From assembly GCA_024426085.1 (NCBI GenBank), contig CP087975.1, forward strand, positions 513,300 to 577,299: a DNA stretch of 64,000 nt. Direction: 5' to 3'. Shown piece by piece: positions 1 to 9,415 of the stretch; position 1 is the first letter of the stretch, and every line of letters starts with the position of its first letter. The stretch is from Rhizobium sp. RCAM05350 (GTDB taxonomy: Bacteria > Pseudomonadota > Alphaproteobacteria > Rhizobiales > Rhizobiaceae). A program made the position numbers and the translations under genes. A model generated the notes under the pieces. The model made no database searches. It saw only the letters and a list, made by a program, of their open reading frames with translations, and had not been told where the DNA came from.

Positions 1-2
1 TG

Positions 3-95
3 CACAAGTTCGATGGTCTCAGCCATTCGGAAATCGCCGCCGAACTCGGCATTACACGCGAGCCGATCGCCGCATGGCAACGCAGGCTTTCATGA
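3..95 (+). CDS. ECF sigma factor, C-terminal end (partial)
   Basis: The reading frame runs in from the left edge and ends at a TGA at 93-95. The last 30 residues contain LSHSEIAAELGITR, which fits the helix-turn-helix of sigma region 4 that reads the -35 element in FecI-type ECF sigma factors. The final helix (PIAAWQRRLS) diverges from the usual pattern. Only the 3' end is visible, so the sigma group and any anti-sigma partner cannot be judged. A generic LuxR-type HTH is the alternative. Confidence 0.4.
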   Translation, partial: HKFDGLSHSEIAAELGITREPIAAWQRRLS

Positions 96-247
96 CGCCT
101 TCCGCCAGAAGGTACCGTTCCTGGATCGGAATCGCTCCATGACCCCGGACACCTTCGCCGGTGATGACTTGCGTCACTGGCTCTGTATCCGCATCGTGAT
201 TGCTAATTTGCCAGTTCCGATAAGCCTCGCTTTCGCAATCAAGTACG

Positions 248-1861
248 TCATATGATGATGAAGTCATCGGCAGTCACGGACGTGCCGCAGGTCAGCATGG
301 CAAACTTCACCGCAGCACCACCACCCGCACCATCAGCATCGAACAATAGGGCGCCGGAATTTTTGTTGTAGATGATGCGATCGTCCGCATCGAGAGCGGC
401 CTTGCCGACGACAAAGGCGGCGGCATCCAAAGCTCCCACGACAAGACCCGAGAAGACCGCGTCGTCGAGGCGGATCTCGTCATCAGCGGAGCGGAAGTCA
501 AGGATCCGGTCCAGGTTTGCCGCACGGGGCGCGACATCGAAGACGAAAGCGTCATCGCCTTTGCCGCCAGCCAGAAAATCATTGCCGAAACCGCCCCTCA
601 GAATATCGTCACCGGCACCGCCCGACAAACGATCGTTGCCTGCGCCACCGGCCAAGTTGTCATCCCCGGCACCACCGCGCAGACTGTCGTGACCCTTATT
701 GCCGTTGAGAGAGTCGTCGAATTTGCTGCCGGTGATGCGATCGTTGCCACCTTTCGCATAGACCTGCACAGCATGATCATAGGCCTTGTAGCTGACCTTT
801 TCTCTCGCATCCGTCAGGATGATAGTCTCCGCCGGTGGCGCGATAGTGATAGTGATGGTCGCGACATTGCTGTTGCCCTGGCCGTCCGTAGCGTAGACCG
901 TGAACGTGTCAGTGCCGGTAAAACCGGACTCGGGCAGATAGTCGAAGAAGTTTCCGTTCAGGAAATCCTGATGGTAGTGGATGCTGCCGGCATATTCGCC
1001 CTGCGGAAACGGATAGGAGCCTGGCTCAAAGCGCGTTTCCTGCTCGACCGTGCCGTGATCCGGCCCATCGACGATGATGAACGATAAGAGATCGAAATCC
1101 GCGTCCGCAGCGCTGAACTTGATGTCGTCGAGGAACTCGCCCGTCGAAAGCGTGAAGGTCAGGTCGGTGACAGTCGGATCGTGATTGATGAAGGTATCAG
1201 GCTGAAGCACTCCGTCCCGAAGAATGATCTGGTGTTCACCGTACTGGGTGTTTTGGCCGCCGAAATATTCGTTGGCGGCGACAAAGGTGACGGTAATGTC
1301 GTCAGGGCTTTCGGCGCTGACGGAAACGATATCGGTCGAGAGATAGGCAGCCTGGGCCGACAGGGTGCGGATATAGTTGCCCTCATTGTCGAAGACATGC
1401 GTTTCGACCCGCGAGAAAATCTCGTTCCTGCCGTCATTGGTGAAGGTCGTGACGGTAAAGAAGCTGTCGAAGACATCGACCGAGGCGAGATCGACCCACC
1501 CGAAGAAATAATCCGGCTGTGCGCCTGTCGGTCCAAGGACTTCGCCCTCGGGGTTCGCTATCGTGAAGAGAATTGCGTCAGGGCTCTCGTTGTTGACGTC
1601 TTCCCAGACGGAAAGCTCACTTCCATTGCTCAGGACCGGCATCGGCGTCTTCCTTGTAGTTGCGAGGGAGGCGGATATCGTGTCCGTGATTATCATGGCC
1701 CGGTCGTGACGATCATGACAAATGGTCACCGGTTCACAGGTATCGCCCGGCGACGCTAATGTGAGATGAATCCCCGGACCGTTTTGGCGCAGAAAAGCCG
1801 CGTCGAAGAGCGGTTTTTTGTTGTCGGGGGCAAGCCAGACTTCCCCTGGCTCTCCCCGCAC
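248..1861 (-). CDS. RTX calcium-binding protein with cadherin-like/VCBS domain
   Basis: A 537-residue acidic protein. The middle (about residues 225-345) resembles a cadherin-like/VCBS repeat, with FTGTDTFTVYATDGQGN and an ITITI strand. Residues about 365-430 carry tandem GGxGxDxLxGG nonapeptides that bind Ca2+ as a parallel beta roll after secretion. The C-terminus ends in a hydrophobic FIII tail and there is no N-terminal signal peptide, both typical of type I secretion substrates. No HlyB/HlyD/TolC secretion genes are adjacent, so the exporter must lie elsewhere. The first ~55 residues are poorly conserved-looking and the true start may be the ATG near 1696. Likely an adhesin or exopolysaccharide-associated protein; no enzymatic domain was recognised. 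Confidence 0.85.
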   Translation of the reverse strand: MRGEPGEVWLAPDNKKPLFDAAFLRQNGPGIHLTLASPGDTCEPVTICHDRHDRAMIITDTISASLATTRKTPMPVLSNGSELSVWEDVNNESPDAILFTIANPEGEVLGPTGAQPDYFFGWVDLASVDVFDSFFTVTTFTNDGRNEIFSRVETHVFDNEGNYIRTLSAQAAYLSTDIVSVSAESPDDITVTFVAANEYFGGQNTQYGEHQIILRDGVLQPDTFINHDPTVTDLTFTLSTGEFLDDIKFSAADADFDLLSFIIVDGPDHGTVEQETRFEPGSYPFPQGEYAGSIHYHQDFLNGNFFDYLPESGFTGTDTFTVYATDGQGNSNVATITITIAPPAETIILTDAREKVSYKAYDHAVQVYAKGGNDRITGSKFDDSLNGNKGHDSLRGGAGDDNLAGGAGNDRLSGGAGDDILRGGFGNDFLAGGKGDDAFVFDVAPRAANLDRILDFRSADDEIRLDDAVFSGLVVGALDAAAFVVGKAALDADDRIIYNKNSGALLFDADGAGGGAAVKFAMLTCGTSVTADDFIII

Positions 1862-2016
1862 ATTCGCGCTTCGTGGAAGCAGGACGGCAATTCTTTGCTA
1901 AATTGAACCGTGCCATAGGGCAGGTATATGGCGCTCCAATTTCCACGACTTGAACTCTGGGATGCAGTGAGCGGACGCCTCAGGCGGTGCAGCAATTTGC
2001 GCCGTTGAGCTACCCC

Positions 2017-3350
2017 CTAGTGGAGGGACCACGTGACCGACGTCCCAGCGAGCGTATTCTTCATATGCTCGTTCGCCTCCGCGCCCGCAGCATCTACCGC
2101 AAATTCCGGTTTCAGCCGATCGAGGAAATACATCGTCATCTTGCCCTTATTTTTCACGTCAATAGCGCCTCGCGGTGTGCAATCGAAATACGATTTGACG
2201 TGTTGATAGGTGCTTTCGGAGATGTTCACCCGGTCGCTCTCGCCGGCGTTCTCCATTCGAGCCACGATGTTCACGGCGTCGCCCCAGACGTCGTAGGTTA
2301 GCTTCTTCCGGCCAACGACGCCCGAGACGACGCCGCCTGTATGCAGCCCGATACGGGCGTGCCAAGGCGCCTGTCCGACAGCTGCCAGGCGCTGGTTCGA
2401 GGCAAAGACGAAGCGCCGAATCTCAAGAGCCGCGAGGCAGCTGCGGACGGCGTGGTCCTTGCGGCCCATCATCAGTCCGCCGGCACACATGTAGGAGTCT
2501 CCGATGGTCTTGACCTTCTCCAGCCCCTGCCGGGCGACGATGCCGTCGAACGCGGAGAAGTACATGTCGAGGTCGTCGATCAGCTCCCGAGGCGAAAGTT
2601 CAGCGGCGGATTTGGTGAAATCGACGAAGTCCGTGAAGAGGATCGTCGTTGAGGGGTGGTGGCGGGGTTCGACCGACCCTTTCTCGATCAATTCCGCGGC
2701 GATCTTGTCCGGCAGGATGTTGTGTATCAAGCTGTCCGAGCGTTGTTTCTCCGCGGCCAGTTCCTGCTGCGCGCGAGAATCTCGATGAGCTTGAGGCGCA
2801 GTTCAAGCTGGGCGATGGTCTGGCGCGCGAGGCGCCGGATGCCTTCGGCAGCCTCGAAAGTGAGCTCGCGCGGGGTGAGGTCCATGATGCAGAGCGTGCC
2901 CAGTGCATGGCCGCCTGAATCGATCAGCGGCATGCCGGCGTAGAAGCTGATGAAGGGTTCAGTTCCGATGAAGGGCAATGCCTTGAAGCGATCGTCGGCG
3001 TGGGTGTCTGGCACCACAAGCATGTCGCTCCGGCAGATCGCGTGAGCGCAGCAGACGCCGCCGCGGGGCAGTTCATCGATGCCCGGAGGCACGCCATGAC
3101 GAGATTTGAGCCATATCTTAGTATCCCCGACGACGTTGACGATCGCGATCGGCGTACCGGCAATCAGGGAGGCGAGATTGGTGAGATCGTCAAATCCGGC
3201 TTCTGGATCGGTGCCGTATACGTCATATGCCTGGACTGCGGCCAAGCGTTCAACTTCGTTCTCGGGGAGAGGGAAGTCCATCCGACGCTCCATTGTGCGC
3301 AGGCCGATAAATGGCCCCCGCGGGTCCGGATCTGGTCGCGTCCTGCCCAA
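2017..3350 (-). pseudogene. GAF domain-class III adenylate/guanylate cyclase (one frameshift)
   Basis: Two open frames join into one protein. The upstream part (2727-3350) is a GAF domain with VCCAHAICRSDMLVVPD and GHALGTLCIMD. The downstream part (2017-2730) is a class III nucleotidyl cyclase catalytic domain. It has the metal aspartates in ILFTDFVDFTK and IGDSY, and the DVWGDAVNIVARME region for the base and transition state. A one-base shift near 2745 separates them; reading across it restores a coiled linker (AQQELAAEKQRSDSLIHNIL) that such enzymes carry. The likely start is the ATG of MERRMDF near 3293. The product would make cAMP or cGMP in response to a ligand or redox signal on the GAF domain. 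As given, the cyclase half lacks its own initiation signal. Confidence 0.75.
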
Positions 3351-3397
3351 GCAGTCATCGTCCGCCCGATGCCCCTGCCCGCCGAAATTTACTCCAT

Positions 3398-3580
3398 CTA
3401 TGTCCGTTGGGCAATGACGCCGCGCCGGAACGCGAGAAGCTGCTTGCCTTCAAGCGTTGCCTGATACGGCGCATCAACGCGCATTTCGTCGGCAAGCGCG
3501 GAGAGCTGGGCGCGAGTGGACGGTGCGCTAGCGTCGCGTAACCGGTACGCCATCGGCAATCGCAACGAACTTTCAATCAA
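3398..3580 (-). CDS. Small hypothetical protein
   Basis: A 60-residue open frame with a TTG start, or a shorter 51-residue version from the internal ATG (MAYRLRDAS). It lies just upstream of the GAF-cyclase gene on the same strand. Composition and codon use resemble real coding sequence, with alternating acidic and basic helix-forming residues, but I recognise no family. It may be a remnant of a longer gene, because the region upstream is degenerate. Confidence 0.3.
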   Translation of the reverse strand: MIESSLRLPMAYRLRDASAPSTRAQLSALADEMRVDAPYQATLEGKQLLAFRRGVIAQRT

Positions 3581-4311
3581 TCCCGACGGCTCGCTCGGCC
3601 GTTACATCCAGCGGGAGTCCCCAGGGAAAGATAAGGAAACGAGCTGGATGCCGAAGTACGCAGTCCGCAGTGGCTCGCTTTCTGTTGGGCATGCTTCTCG
3701 CTCATGGCGTCCTGCCGTTTTGGGACATGATGCGTGGCCTGCTTGAGATCTTCAGCAAGTGCGGGGCTTACGAGGAAGTGATCGATCCGATGGTGTCGGG
3801 GCGTATCGATCTAACGGTCGGCTAGGGCACCGTGCTCTGGCATATCCGAGCTCTAACGGTTCGTTGCTCAGCAATCGGACAGTCCGTCCAGAAGTCCCTC
3901 ATTGCGAGCCGCGACGACCTGCGAAATCGGATTAGAAAGCGTTTCGACAAGACTGTTGGCGAGGGGACGCTTCCTCGCGGATCGACAGCAAGGAAGCTGC
4001 CGGATTAGTGATGACAATTATCCAGGGGATGGCGGTGCAAGCCAAGGGCGGAGTAACGCGGACCAATGAGAGAGGTATGTCGTTATCGCGCTCGAAGGTT
4101 GGCGAAGCTTTCCCACAATAGAATGGCGCCCTTCTAGACTATGGAAAATGCTGGTTTTAGCGATCGGACGGCCCGCCAAGCACGAGAAGCAGTTTTGCCG
4201 GTTTATCCGGCCGTGGCGGAGAAAACGAAATCGCCAGTAGAACAGCAATGCGGAATGCACGGAGAGAAACGCCGCCCCCTCATCGCGAAGGGGGCGGCGC
4301 AAATGTCTGGA
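3581..4311. other. Intergenic, degenerate region without a supported gene
   Basis: About 730 bases with only short unlinked open frames on both strands. On the plus strand near 3665-3835 a stretch reads like the middle of a protein (ending VSGRIDLTVG before a TAG), reminiscent of a decayed regulator, but it has no start and no recognisable family. I see no terminator, tRNA or repeat. Confidence 0.4.
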
Positions 4312-5021
4312 TCAGGCGACTTTGACGGTAATGGAGTCGATGCCGTCCACGTGGCCGACCATCTCGTCACCGGTGACCACAGCACCGACGCCAGCGGGCG
4401 TGCCCACGAAGATCAGATCGCCGGCCTTCAGTTCGAACAGGCGGGACAGGTAGGCGATCATTTCCGGCACTTTCCAGAGCATCTGGTTGAGGTCGCCGTT
4501 CTGGCGCACTTCGCCATTGACCTTGAGCCAGATTGCACCGGCGGTCGGATGACCGACCTTGGACACCGGATGCAGAACGCTGCATGGGGCGGAGGCTTCG
4601 AAAGCCTTGCCCGTCTCCCATGGCCGTCCGGCCTTCTTGGCTTCGCCCTGAAGGTCTCGGCGGGTCATGTCGAGGCCGACGCCATAGCCGAAGACGTGGT
4701 CCATCGCGCTTTCCGAGCGGAATGTTGGTGCCGCCCTTGTGAAGCGCGACGATCAGTTCGATCTCGTGATGAACGTCCTTGCTTTCGCTCGGATAGGGAA
4801 AATCCCTGCCTGGAGGCACCAGCGTATCGGGGTTCTTCTGGAAGAAGAACGGCGGCTCCTTGTTCAGGGTCGTGCCCCATCTCGACCGCATGATCGGCGA
4901 AGTTGCGGCCGACGCAATAGATGCGGTGGACGGGGAAGAGCGCGTCAGTGCCAGCGACCGGCATGGTCGGGGCAGGCTCAGGTGTGAAGACGTAGTTGGC
5001 GAGGTGAGGCATTTGGTTCAT
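4312..5021 (-). pseudogene. Fumarylacetoacetate hydrolase family protein (two frameshifts)
   Basis: Start ATG at 5021 (MNQMPHLANYVFTPE), overlapping the TAA of the upstream permease. Three consecutive frames give one FAH-family protein of about 235 residues. The N-terminal part has IYCVGRNFADHAVEMG, the middle has FFFQKNPDTL and HHEIELIVALHKGG with the metal-binding glutamates, and the C-terminal part has GYGVGLDMTRRDLQ and FVGTPAGVGAV. Frame changes lie near 4875 and 4705. Members cleave C-C bonds of acylpyruvates such as fumarylpyruvate, or decarboxylate oxaloacetate. It is the last gene of the importer operon, so it probably acts on the imported compound or a breakdown product. Confidence 0.8.
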
Positions 5022-5772
5022 TATCGCGCTCCTGCGTAATATTCGATGCGTTTTTCGAAGTGTTCGACCGCCGCGGAGAGCAACATTGCCGCCACGAACA
5101 GAATGAGTGTGAGAGCCCAGAAGCGCTCCATATCGAAGCTGCGGGAATAGAGTTCGAAGAGTTCCCCGTAGCCGATGATGGAGACCAGGATCTGGCCGAT
5201 GACGACGCCCTTGACCCCGCGGATGAGGCCGATGCGGATGCCCGCGAGGATTTCCGGAAGGGCGGAGAGAAGAACGATCTTGGTGAAGATCGTCCAGCGC
5301 GAGGCGCCGTAGCAGCGTCCCATTTCGATCAGCGACGGGGAACCTGCATGACTCCAGCCCGCGCATCGAGAACGATGATCCAGACCGCGAACAGAAACAC
5401 CGTGACGAAGACGGTGGTTTCGCCGAGACCAAAGAGGATCATCAGGATCGGCACCAGCGCCGAAAGAGGGGCGCTGACGAACATGTTGACCCAGAGGCCG
5501 AAGATGTTGTCGATGATCCTCACGCGCCCCATGAGGACGCCGAGCGGAACGCCAACGGCGATGGCGAGTGCCATGCCGTAGACGAACGACCGGAGCGTGA
5601 TCAGGGTGGCGCTCTGCCAGGAACCGGTTTGGACGAGTTCGAACCCGGCCGCGATCACCGAGGTCATCGGCGGGATCAGGAAGATGAAATCCAGCCGCCC
5701 GACAATTTCCCACAGCAGCGCCCACATCACCAGCGATGCCATCATGGGAATGCGGATACCGAAAAGGGTCAT
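5021..5772 (-). pseudogene. ABC transporter permease, SsuC/TauC type (one frameshift)
   Basis: The N-terminal 145 residues (5329-5772) contain the first membrane helices and the start of the BPD_transp_1 domain. The rest continues in another frame from about 5340 and carries the EAA-loop-like segment (EMGRCYGASRWTIFTKIVLLSALPEIL, here split by my description) and final helices, ending YYAGAR with TAA at 5021. A one-base change near 5340 joins them. The complete product (about 250 residues, six helices) would form the membrane channel with the partner permease at 6603-7430. Its start ATG lies just after the end of the ATPase gene. Confidence 0.8.
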
Positions 5773-5778
5773 ATCCGC

Positions 5779-6586
5779 TTACTCCCGCATACTGGCGCAG
5801 CCCCTGCCAGATTTCCTCGACGACATCGAGATAACCGGCATCGCGACGAATATCGTCGGGCGAGGCTGAGCGATCGATCATCGGATCGATGATCTGGGAA
5901 ATGCGGCCGGGCCGCGGCGAAAGCAGCACGATGCGATCCGACACATAGACCGCTTCTTCGATCGAATGGGTGACGAAGATGAAGGTCTTCTTTTCAGATC
6001 AACCAACCTGAGCAAATCTTCCTGGAACTTGCGCCGGTTCTGCTCGTCCACCGCCGAGAAGGGTTCGTCGAGAAGCAGAACGTCGGCGTTGACCGCGAAG
6101 GCCCGCGCAATCCCCACCCGCTGGCGCATGCCGCCGGAGAGTTCGTGCGGGTACTTGTCCTCGAAACCGGCCAGGCCGACTTCCTCGATATAGCGGCGTG
6201 CGGTTCGGTTGCGCTCCTGCAACGGAGATGCCCTTGAGCTCGAGACCGAAGCCGACATTGCGCAACACCGTCGCCCAGGGCATCAGGGCAAAGTCCTGGA
6301 AGACGAAGGCGCGTTCGGGGCCTGGACCGGTGACGGCCTTTCCGTTGACGCGGATTTCGCCCGAGGTCGAGGGCACGAGGCCTGCGATGATCTTCAGCAG
6401 GGTTGTCTTGCCACAACCGGATGGTCCGAGAAGCGTGGTCAGCTTGCCACGCTCGAAATCGAGATTGATGCCGCGAAGGGCTTCGATTTCACCGTATTTC
6501 TTGCAGATGTCCCGGACCTCGACGACGGCGTCGCCGATCTTTGCGGCCGCAGGGCCATTGGCGCGAGACAGGGCAGCATTTGCCAT
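5779..6586 (-). pseudogene. ABC transporter ATP-binding protein, SsuB/TauB type (about three frameshifts)
   Basis: Start ATG at 6586 (MANAALSR) preceded by AGGAGG. Walker A is GPSGCGKTT, the Q loop is FVFQDFALMPW, the signature is ELSGGMRQRVGIARAF, Walker B is VLLLDEPFSAVD, and the H loop is FVTHSIEEAV. The last is readable only after changing frame. Shifts lie near 6215, near 5990 and close to the end, where the likely stop is TAA at 5779-5781. The protein would energise the two permeases around it. The number of breaks in such a compact gene, all single-base, fits sequencing error at least as well as decay. Confidence 0.8.
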
Positions 6587-6602
6587 CTCACTTCCTCCTT
6601 TT

Positions 6603-7430
6603 TCAGGACGCAGCACATGCGTTTCCGAAATATTGCAGGCCCGCCAGTGTCAGCGTCGAGACCGCGATGATGGAGGCGACCGACGCATACATGTGCGCGT
6701 AGTTGGCCACCGACCGATGATAGGTGATGAGATCGCCGATGCCAGTGGGCGTGATCAGCAGTTCCGCCAGCATCACACCGATGAAACCGGCAGCGATGCC
6801 GAGACGCAGGCCGGCGAACAGGACGGGCGATGCATCCGGAATGATGATCTTGAAGATCTGCTGCATGCGCGTCCCCTGGAAGGAACGGCACATATCGACC
6901 AGCGACGGATTGACGTGGCGCACCGCCTTGTACGCATTGAGCACGATGACCGGCAGCGCCAGCATGATGACCGCGAGCGTCTTTGCCGTCAGCCCGATCC
7001 CATAGATGAAAGTGACGAGTGGGACGAGCGCCGCCATCGGCGCCGCCTGAAGTACGATGAACACCGGCGCCAGAAGCCATTCCACCTTGGTGGACAGACC
7101 CATGGCGACGCCGAGGGCGATGCCGAAGATCGCCGAGACGGCGACGCCGAGAACGAGCGGCTGGAGCGTCAGGAAATAGGCGTAGATCATGGTCCCGTCG
7201 AAGACCATCTCGAAGAAGGCAATGACGGTTTCGCTGAAGGTGGGGAACGCAAAGCTGATCGGAACCAGCCCCGCGATCTCCCAGGCGCCGAACAGGATCG
7301 CCAGCGACAGAACGACCCAGAAGGACCGCCTCTCCTCGGCAAACCGGAAAAGCGCCGCTCCGGCCGTGACCGGAGCCTTCTTGGCTCCGATCCCGTCGGT
7401 CAGTTTGGGGTGTGATACGGACGCCTGCAT
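6603..7430 (-). CDS. ABC transporter permease, SsuC/TauC type
   Basis: The start chosen is the ATG at 7430 (MQASVSHPKL), directly after the TAG of the binding-protein gene, rather than the longer frame from 7454. The protein has about six hydrophobic helices and a BPD_transp_1 domain. The EAA-type cytoplasmic loop is around MCRSFQGTRMQQIFKIIIPDASPVLFAGLRLG (named by position, residues ~175-205). It is the first permease of the operon; the second is at 5021-5772. The pair resembles two-permease nitrate/sulfonate/taurine/pyrimidine-type importers. The last few residues (NACAAS) may reflect a late frame error. Confidence 0.85.
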   Translation of the reverse strand: MQASVSHPKLTDGIGAKKAPVTAGAALFRFAEERRSFWVVLSLAILFGAWEIAGLVPISFAFPTFSETVIAFFEMVFDGTMIYAYFLTLQPLVLGVAVSAIFGIALGVAMGLSTKVEWLLAPVFIVLQAAPMAALVPLVTFIYGIGLTAKTLAVIMLALPVIVLNAYKAVRHVNPSLVDMCRSFQGTRMQQIFKIIIPDASPVLFAGLRLGIAAGFIGVMLAELLITPTGIGDLITYHRSVANYAHMYASVASIIAVSTLTLAGLQYFGNACAAS

Positions 7431-7431
7431 C

Positions 7432-8421
7432 CTACTTCGTGCCTGCCTTGGCAAGTGCCGCCTTGAGCGCGTCGAGGCTCCAGAAGTCTTCGACCTTCAG
7501 CTCCTTCGGATCACCGGTCAGCGCACCGGACACCGTGTAGAAATCAAAGTCGTCTCGGGCCGCATCTTCGCCACCGCCATTGAGCGGCATGTTCGCAGCC
7601 GCTTCCGTGAAATAGGGCTCGATATCGGCGATCATTTCCGGTGTTGCGTCGGGAAGCAGCTTGTACTTTTCGCGCAGCGCCACGATCGATTTCGGATCGG
7701 CTGCCACCTCGCGCCAGGTCGTCAGGATCGCTTCGACCAAAACTTCGACATCCTTCGGATTGGCCGTCAGATAATCCATGTTGGCAAAGAGCGCTTCGTC
7801 GGTTGCGGCGACCTCGCCGAGCGGCAGGAAGGCGAATTTACCTGGCGCTTCCTTTTCCAGAATACGCTTGCCGGACGGATCGACGATTGTCGCCTTGACG
7901 TTGCCCTGAAGCAGAGCACCGGTGCGCACTTCGGCACCTGGAACATAGGCGATGTTGGAATATTTGATGCCGTTCTTATCAGCCATCAGCTGCATGATCG
8001 CTTCCGTGCCCGAACCGCGCGAATGGACGGCAATCTCCTGACCGTTCAGATCCTTCCAGTCTTTGTAGAACTCCGTATTGACTACGGGATAGAACTGCAG
8101 CTTGCTCAGCTGCATGAAAACCCGAATGGGCGCCTTGACCTTCTGCAGAAGGGCATACGGACCACCGATGCCGATGTCGGCCTGCCCGCTGACCACAGCC
8201 TGCGCCGCGATATCCTCGCTCTTCAGGAATGTAACCTGGACATCGACGCCCTTCTCCTTGGCGCGCTCCAGGGCGACGAGCAGATGCAGTGACTCCACCG
8301 TCGCGATGTCACCAAAGGCGATGCGCATCGGATCGGCCCAGGCGACCGCCGGCAGTGCGGCTGCGACCGTAAAAGCGACCGCGGCGGTGCACGCCTGAAT
8401 TCTTCTGGCGAACTTCCTCAT
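7432..8421 (-). CDS. ABC transporter substrate-binding protein, NMT1/SsuA family
   Basis: 329 residues with a clear Sec signal peptide (basic MRKFARR, hydrophobic core, AWA cleavage site near residue 30). The mature part is an NMT1/THI5-like periplasmic binding protein, with QADIGIGGPYALLQK and AVHSRGSGTEAIMQL in the two lobes. A strong ribosome site (GGGAGGAAATCAA) decides the ATG at 8421. It heads the operon binding protein-permease-ATPase-permease-FAH enzyme and is divergent from a GntR regulator. The ligand is not evident; the family covers sulfonates, nitrate, pyrimidine precursors and aromatic acids. Confidence 0.88.
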   Translation of the reverse strand: MRKFARRIQACTAAVAFTVAAALPAVAWADPMRIAFGDIATVESLHLLVALERAKEKGVDVQVTFLKSEDIAAQAVVSGQADIGIGGPYALLQKVKAPIRVFMQLSKLQFYPVVNTEFYKDWKDLNGQEIAVHSRGSGTEAIMQLMADKNGIKYSNIAYVPGAEVRTGALLQGNVKATIVDPSGKRILEKEAPGKFAFLPLGEVAATDEALFANMDYLTANPKDVEVLVEAILTTWREVAADPKSIVALREKYKLLPDATPEMIADIEPYFTEAAANMPLNGGGEDAARDDFDFYTVSGALTGDPKELKVEDFWSLDALKAALAKAGTK

Positions 8422-8664
8422 TTGATTTCCTCCCGTTGAATGGGTCCTCCTCAGAACCCAATTTCAAACCAATTCTGTATTAATCCGGATTTGTGTCAAC
8501 CAATTTCTTCGAGGCGGCGCTCGATACAGAGCCCTAGCCGGCCTCAAAGTTACACAAAATGCGGCTTAAAATGCTGAATATGTTGATATAATTTGCGCTC
8601 CAGAAAATGCGCGGCAGCATAACTCGACGCTTGACACGACCACAATGACAAACTATAAACAAAA

Positions 8665-8679
8665 CCAATTCACAATTGG
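8665..8679. promoter_or_regulatory. Perfect palindrome, candidate GntR operator
   Basis: CCAATT-CAC-AATTGG, an exact inverted repeat with a 3-base centre, lies 12 bases before the ATG (8691) of the GntR regulator, in the 8422-8690 divergent promoter region. CCAATT also occurs near 8469 and 8500, close to the start of the binding-protein gene. A palindrome at this position fits autoregulation plus control of the importer operon. The rest of this AT-rich region holds no gene. Confidence 0.5.
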
Positions 8680-8690
8680 CTCACGGAAAC

Positions 8691-9365
8691 ATGGACGAAA
8701 ACACCGATTTGTCAGCGCTGGCCAAACTCAAGGGATTTCTCGCGACTGCCGAACTACCCGACGACGGCAGACTGCCCCCCGAGCGCGAGCTGGCAGAGTC
8801 CCTGGAGATTGGCCGCGCGGTGCTGCGCAAGGCACTGGCGACCCTGCAGGCTGAAGGCGTCGTTTGGCGGCATGTTGGCAAGGGAACATTCACCGGTGAC
8901 CGTCCGATCGACACAGTCGCAGACATCAACTCCATGGTTCAGAGAACGAACCCGCTCGAGGTTATGGGCGCTCGCATCGCCTTTGAGCCGGAAGTGGCGC
9001 GATGCGCCGCACTGAATGCGACCGCGGCGCAGATCGCCGAGATGCGCAGTTGTATGCAGAAGGCGCAGCAGGCACCGACATGGCGCCTTTACGAGCAATG
9101 GGACAACAAGCTGCACCGCACCATCGGCGAGGCATCGCAGAACTCGCTGCTGCTTGGACTGCTCGACACGCTGAACGCGGTGCGCCGCGCTGTCACCTGG
9201 GGCCGGCTACGCGCCACGCCGTTGCGCCCGCCCGCCGACCACCACAGTTTTGCCGAACACGAGCGCATCGTTCAGGCGATTGCCGATCGCGACCCGGCTG
9301 CTGCTGCTGAAGCGATGCGAAAGCACTTGCGCAGCGTTGAAAGCCACATGCGCGACGCAGACTAA
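8691..9365 (+). CDS. GntR/FadR-family transcriptional regulator
   Basis: The N-terminal winged helix has LPPERELAESLEIGRAVLRKAL and the wing GVVWRHVGKGTF. The C-terminal alpha-helical FCD domain (residues about 90-215) shows the metal/ligand histidines in NKLHRTIGEAS, HSFAEHERIVQAI and MRKHLRSVESHM. I take the ATG at 8691 (MDENTDLS) rather than the in-frame TTG at 8676, which lies inside the operator palindrome. It is divergent from the NMT1-type importer, so the effector is probably the imported compound or a metabolite of it. Confidence 0.88.
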   Translation: MDENTDLSALAKLKGFLATAELPDDGRLPPERELAESLEIGRAVLRKALATLQAEGVVWRHVGKGTFTGDRPIDTVADINSMVQRTNPLEVMGARIAFEPEVARCAALNATAAQIAEMRSCMQKAQQAPTWRLYEQWDNKLHRTIGEASQNSLLLGLLDTLNAVRRAVTWGRLRATPLRPPADHHSFAEHERIVQAIADRDPAAAAEAMRKHLRSVESHMRDAD

Positions 9366-9415
9366 GCCACAGCCCCTTATCCACATTGTTCTCCAACATT
9401 TTTAAAGGCATTCCC

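Noticed and set aside
52..267. 71-residue minus-strand frame overlapping the RTX gene end
   Set aside because: Overlaps the sigma-factor end on the other strand and the RTX stop, has no ribosome site and no recognisable motif.
4018..4302. 94-residue minus-strand frame
   Set aside because: No ribosome site, no coding-like composition and no family; treated as part of the degenerate intergenic region.
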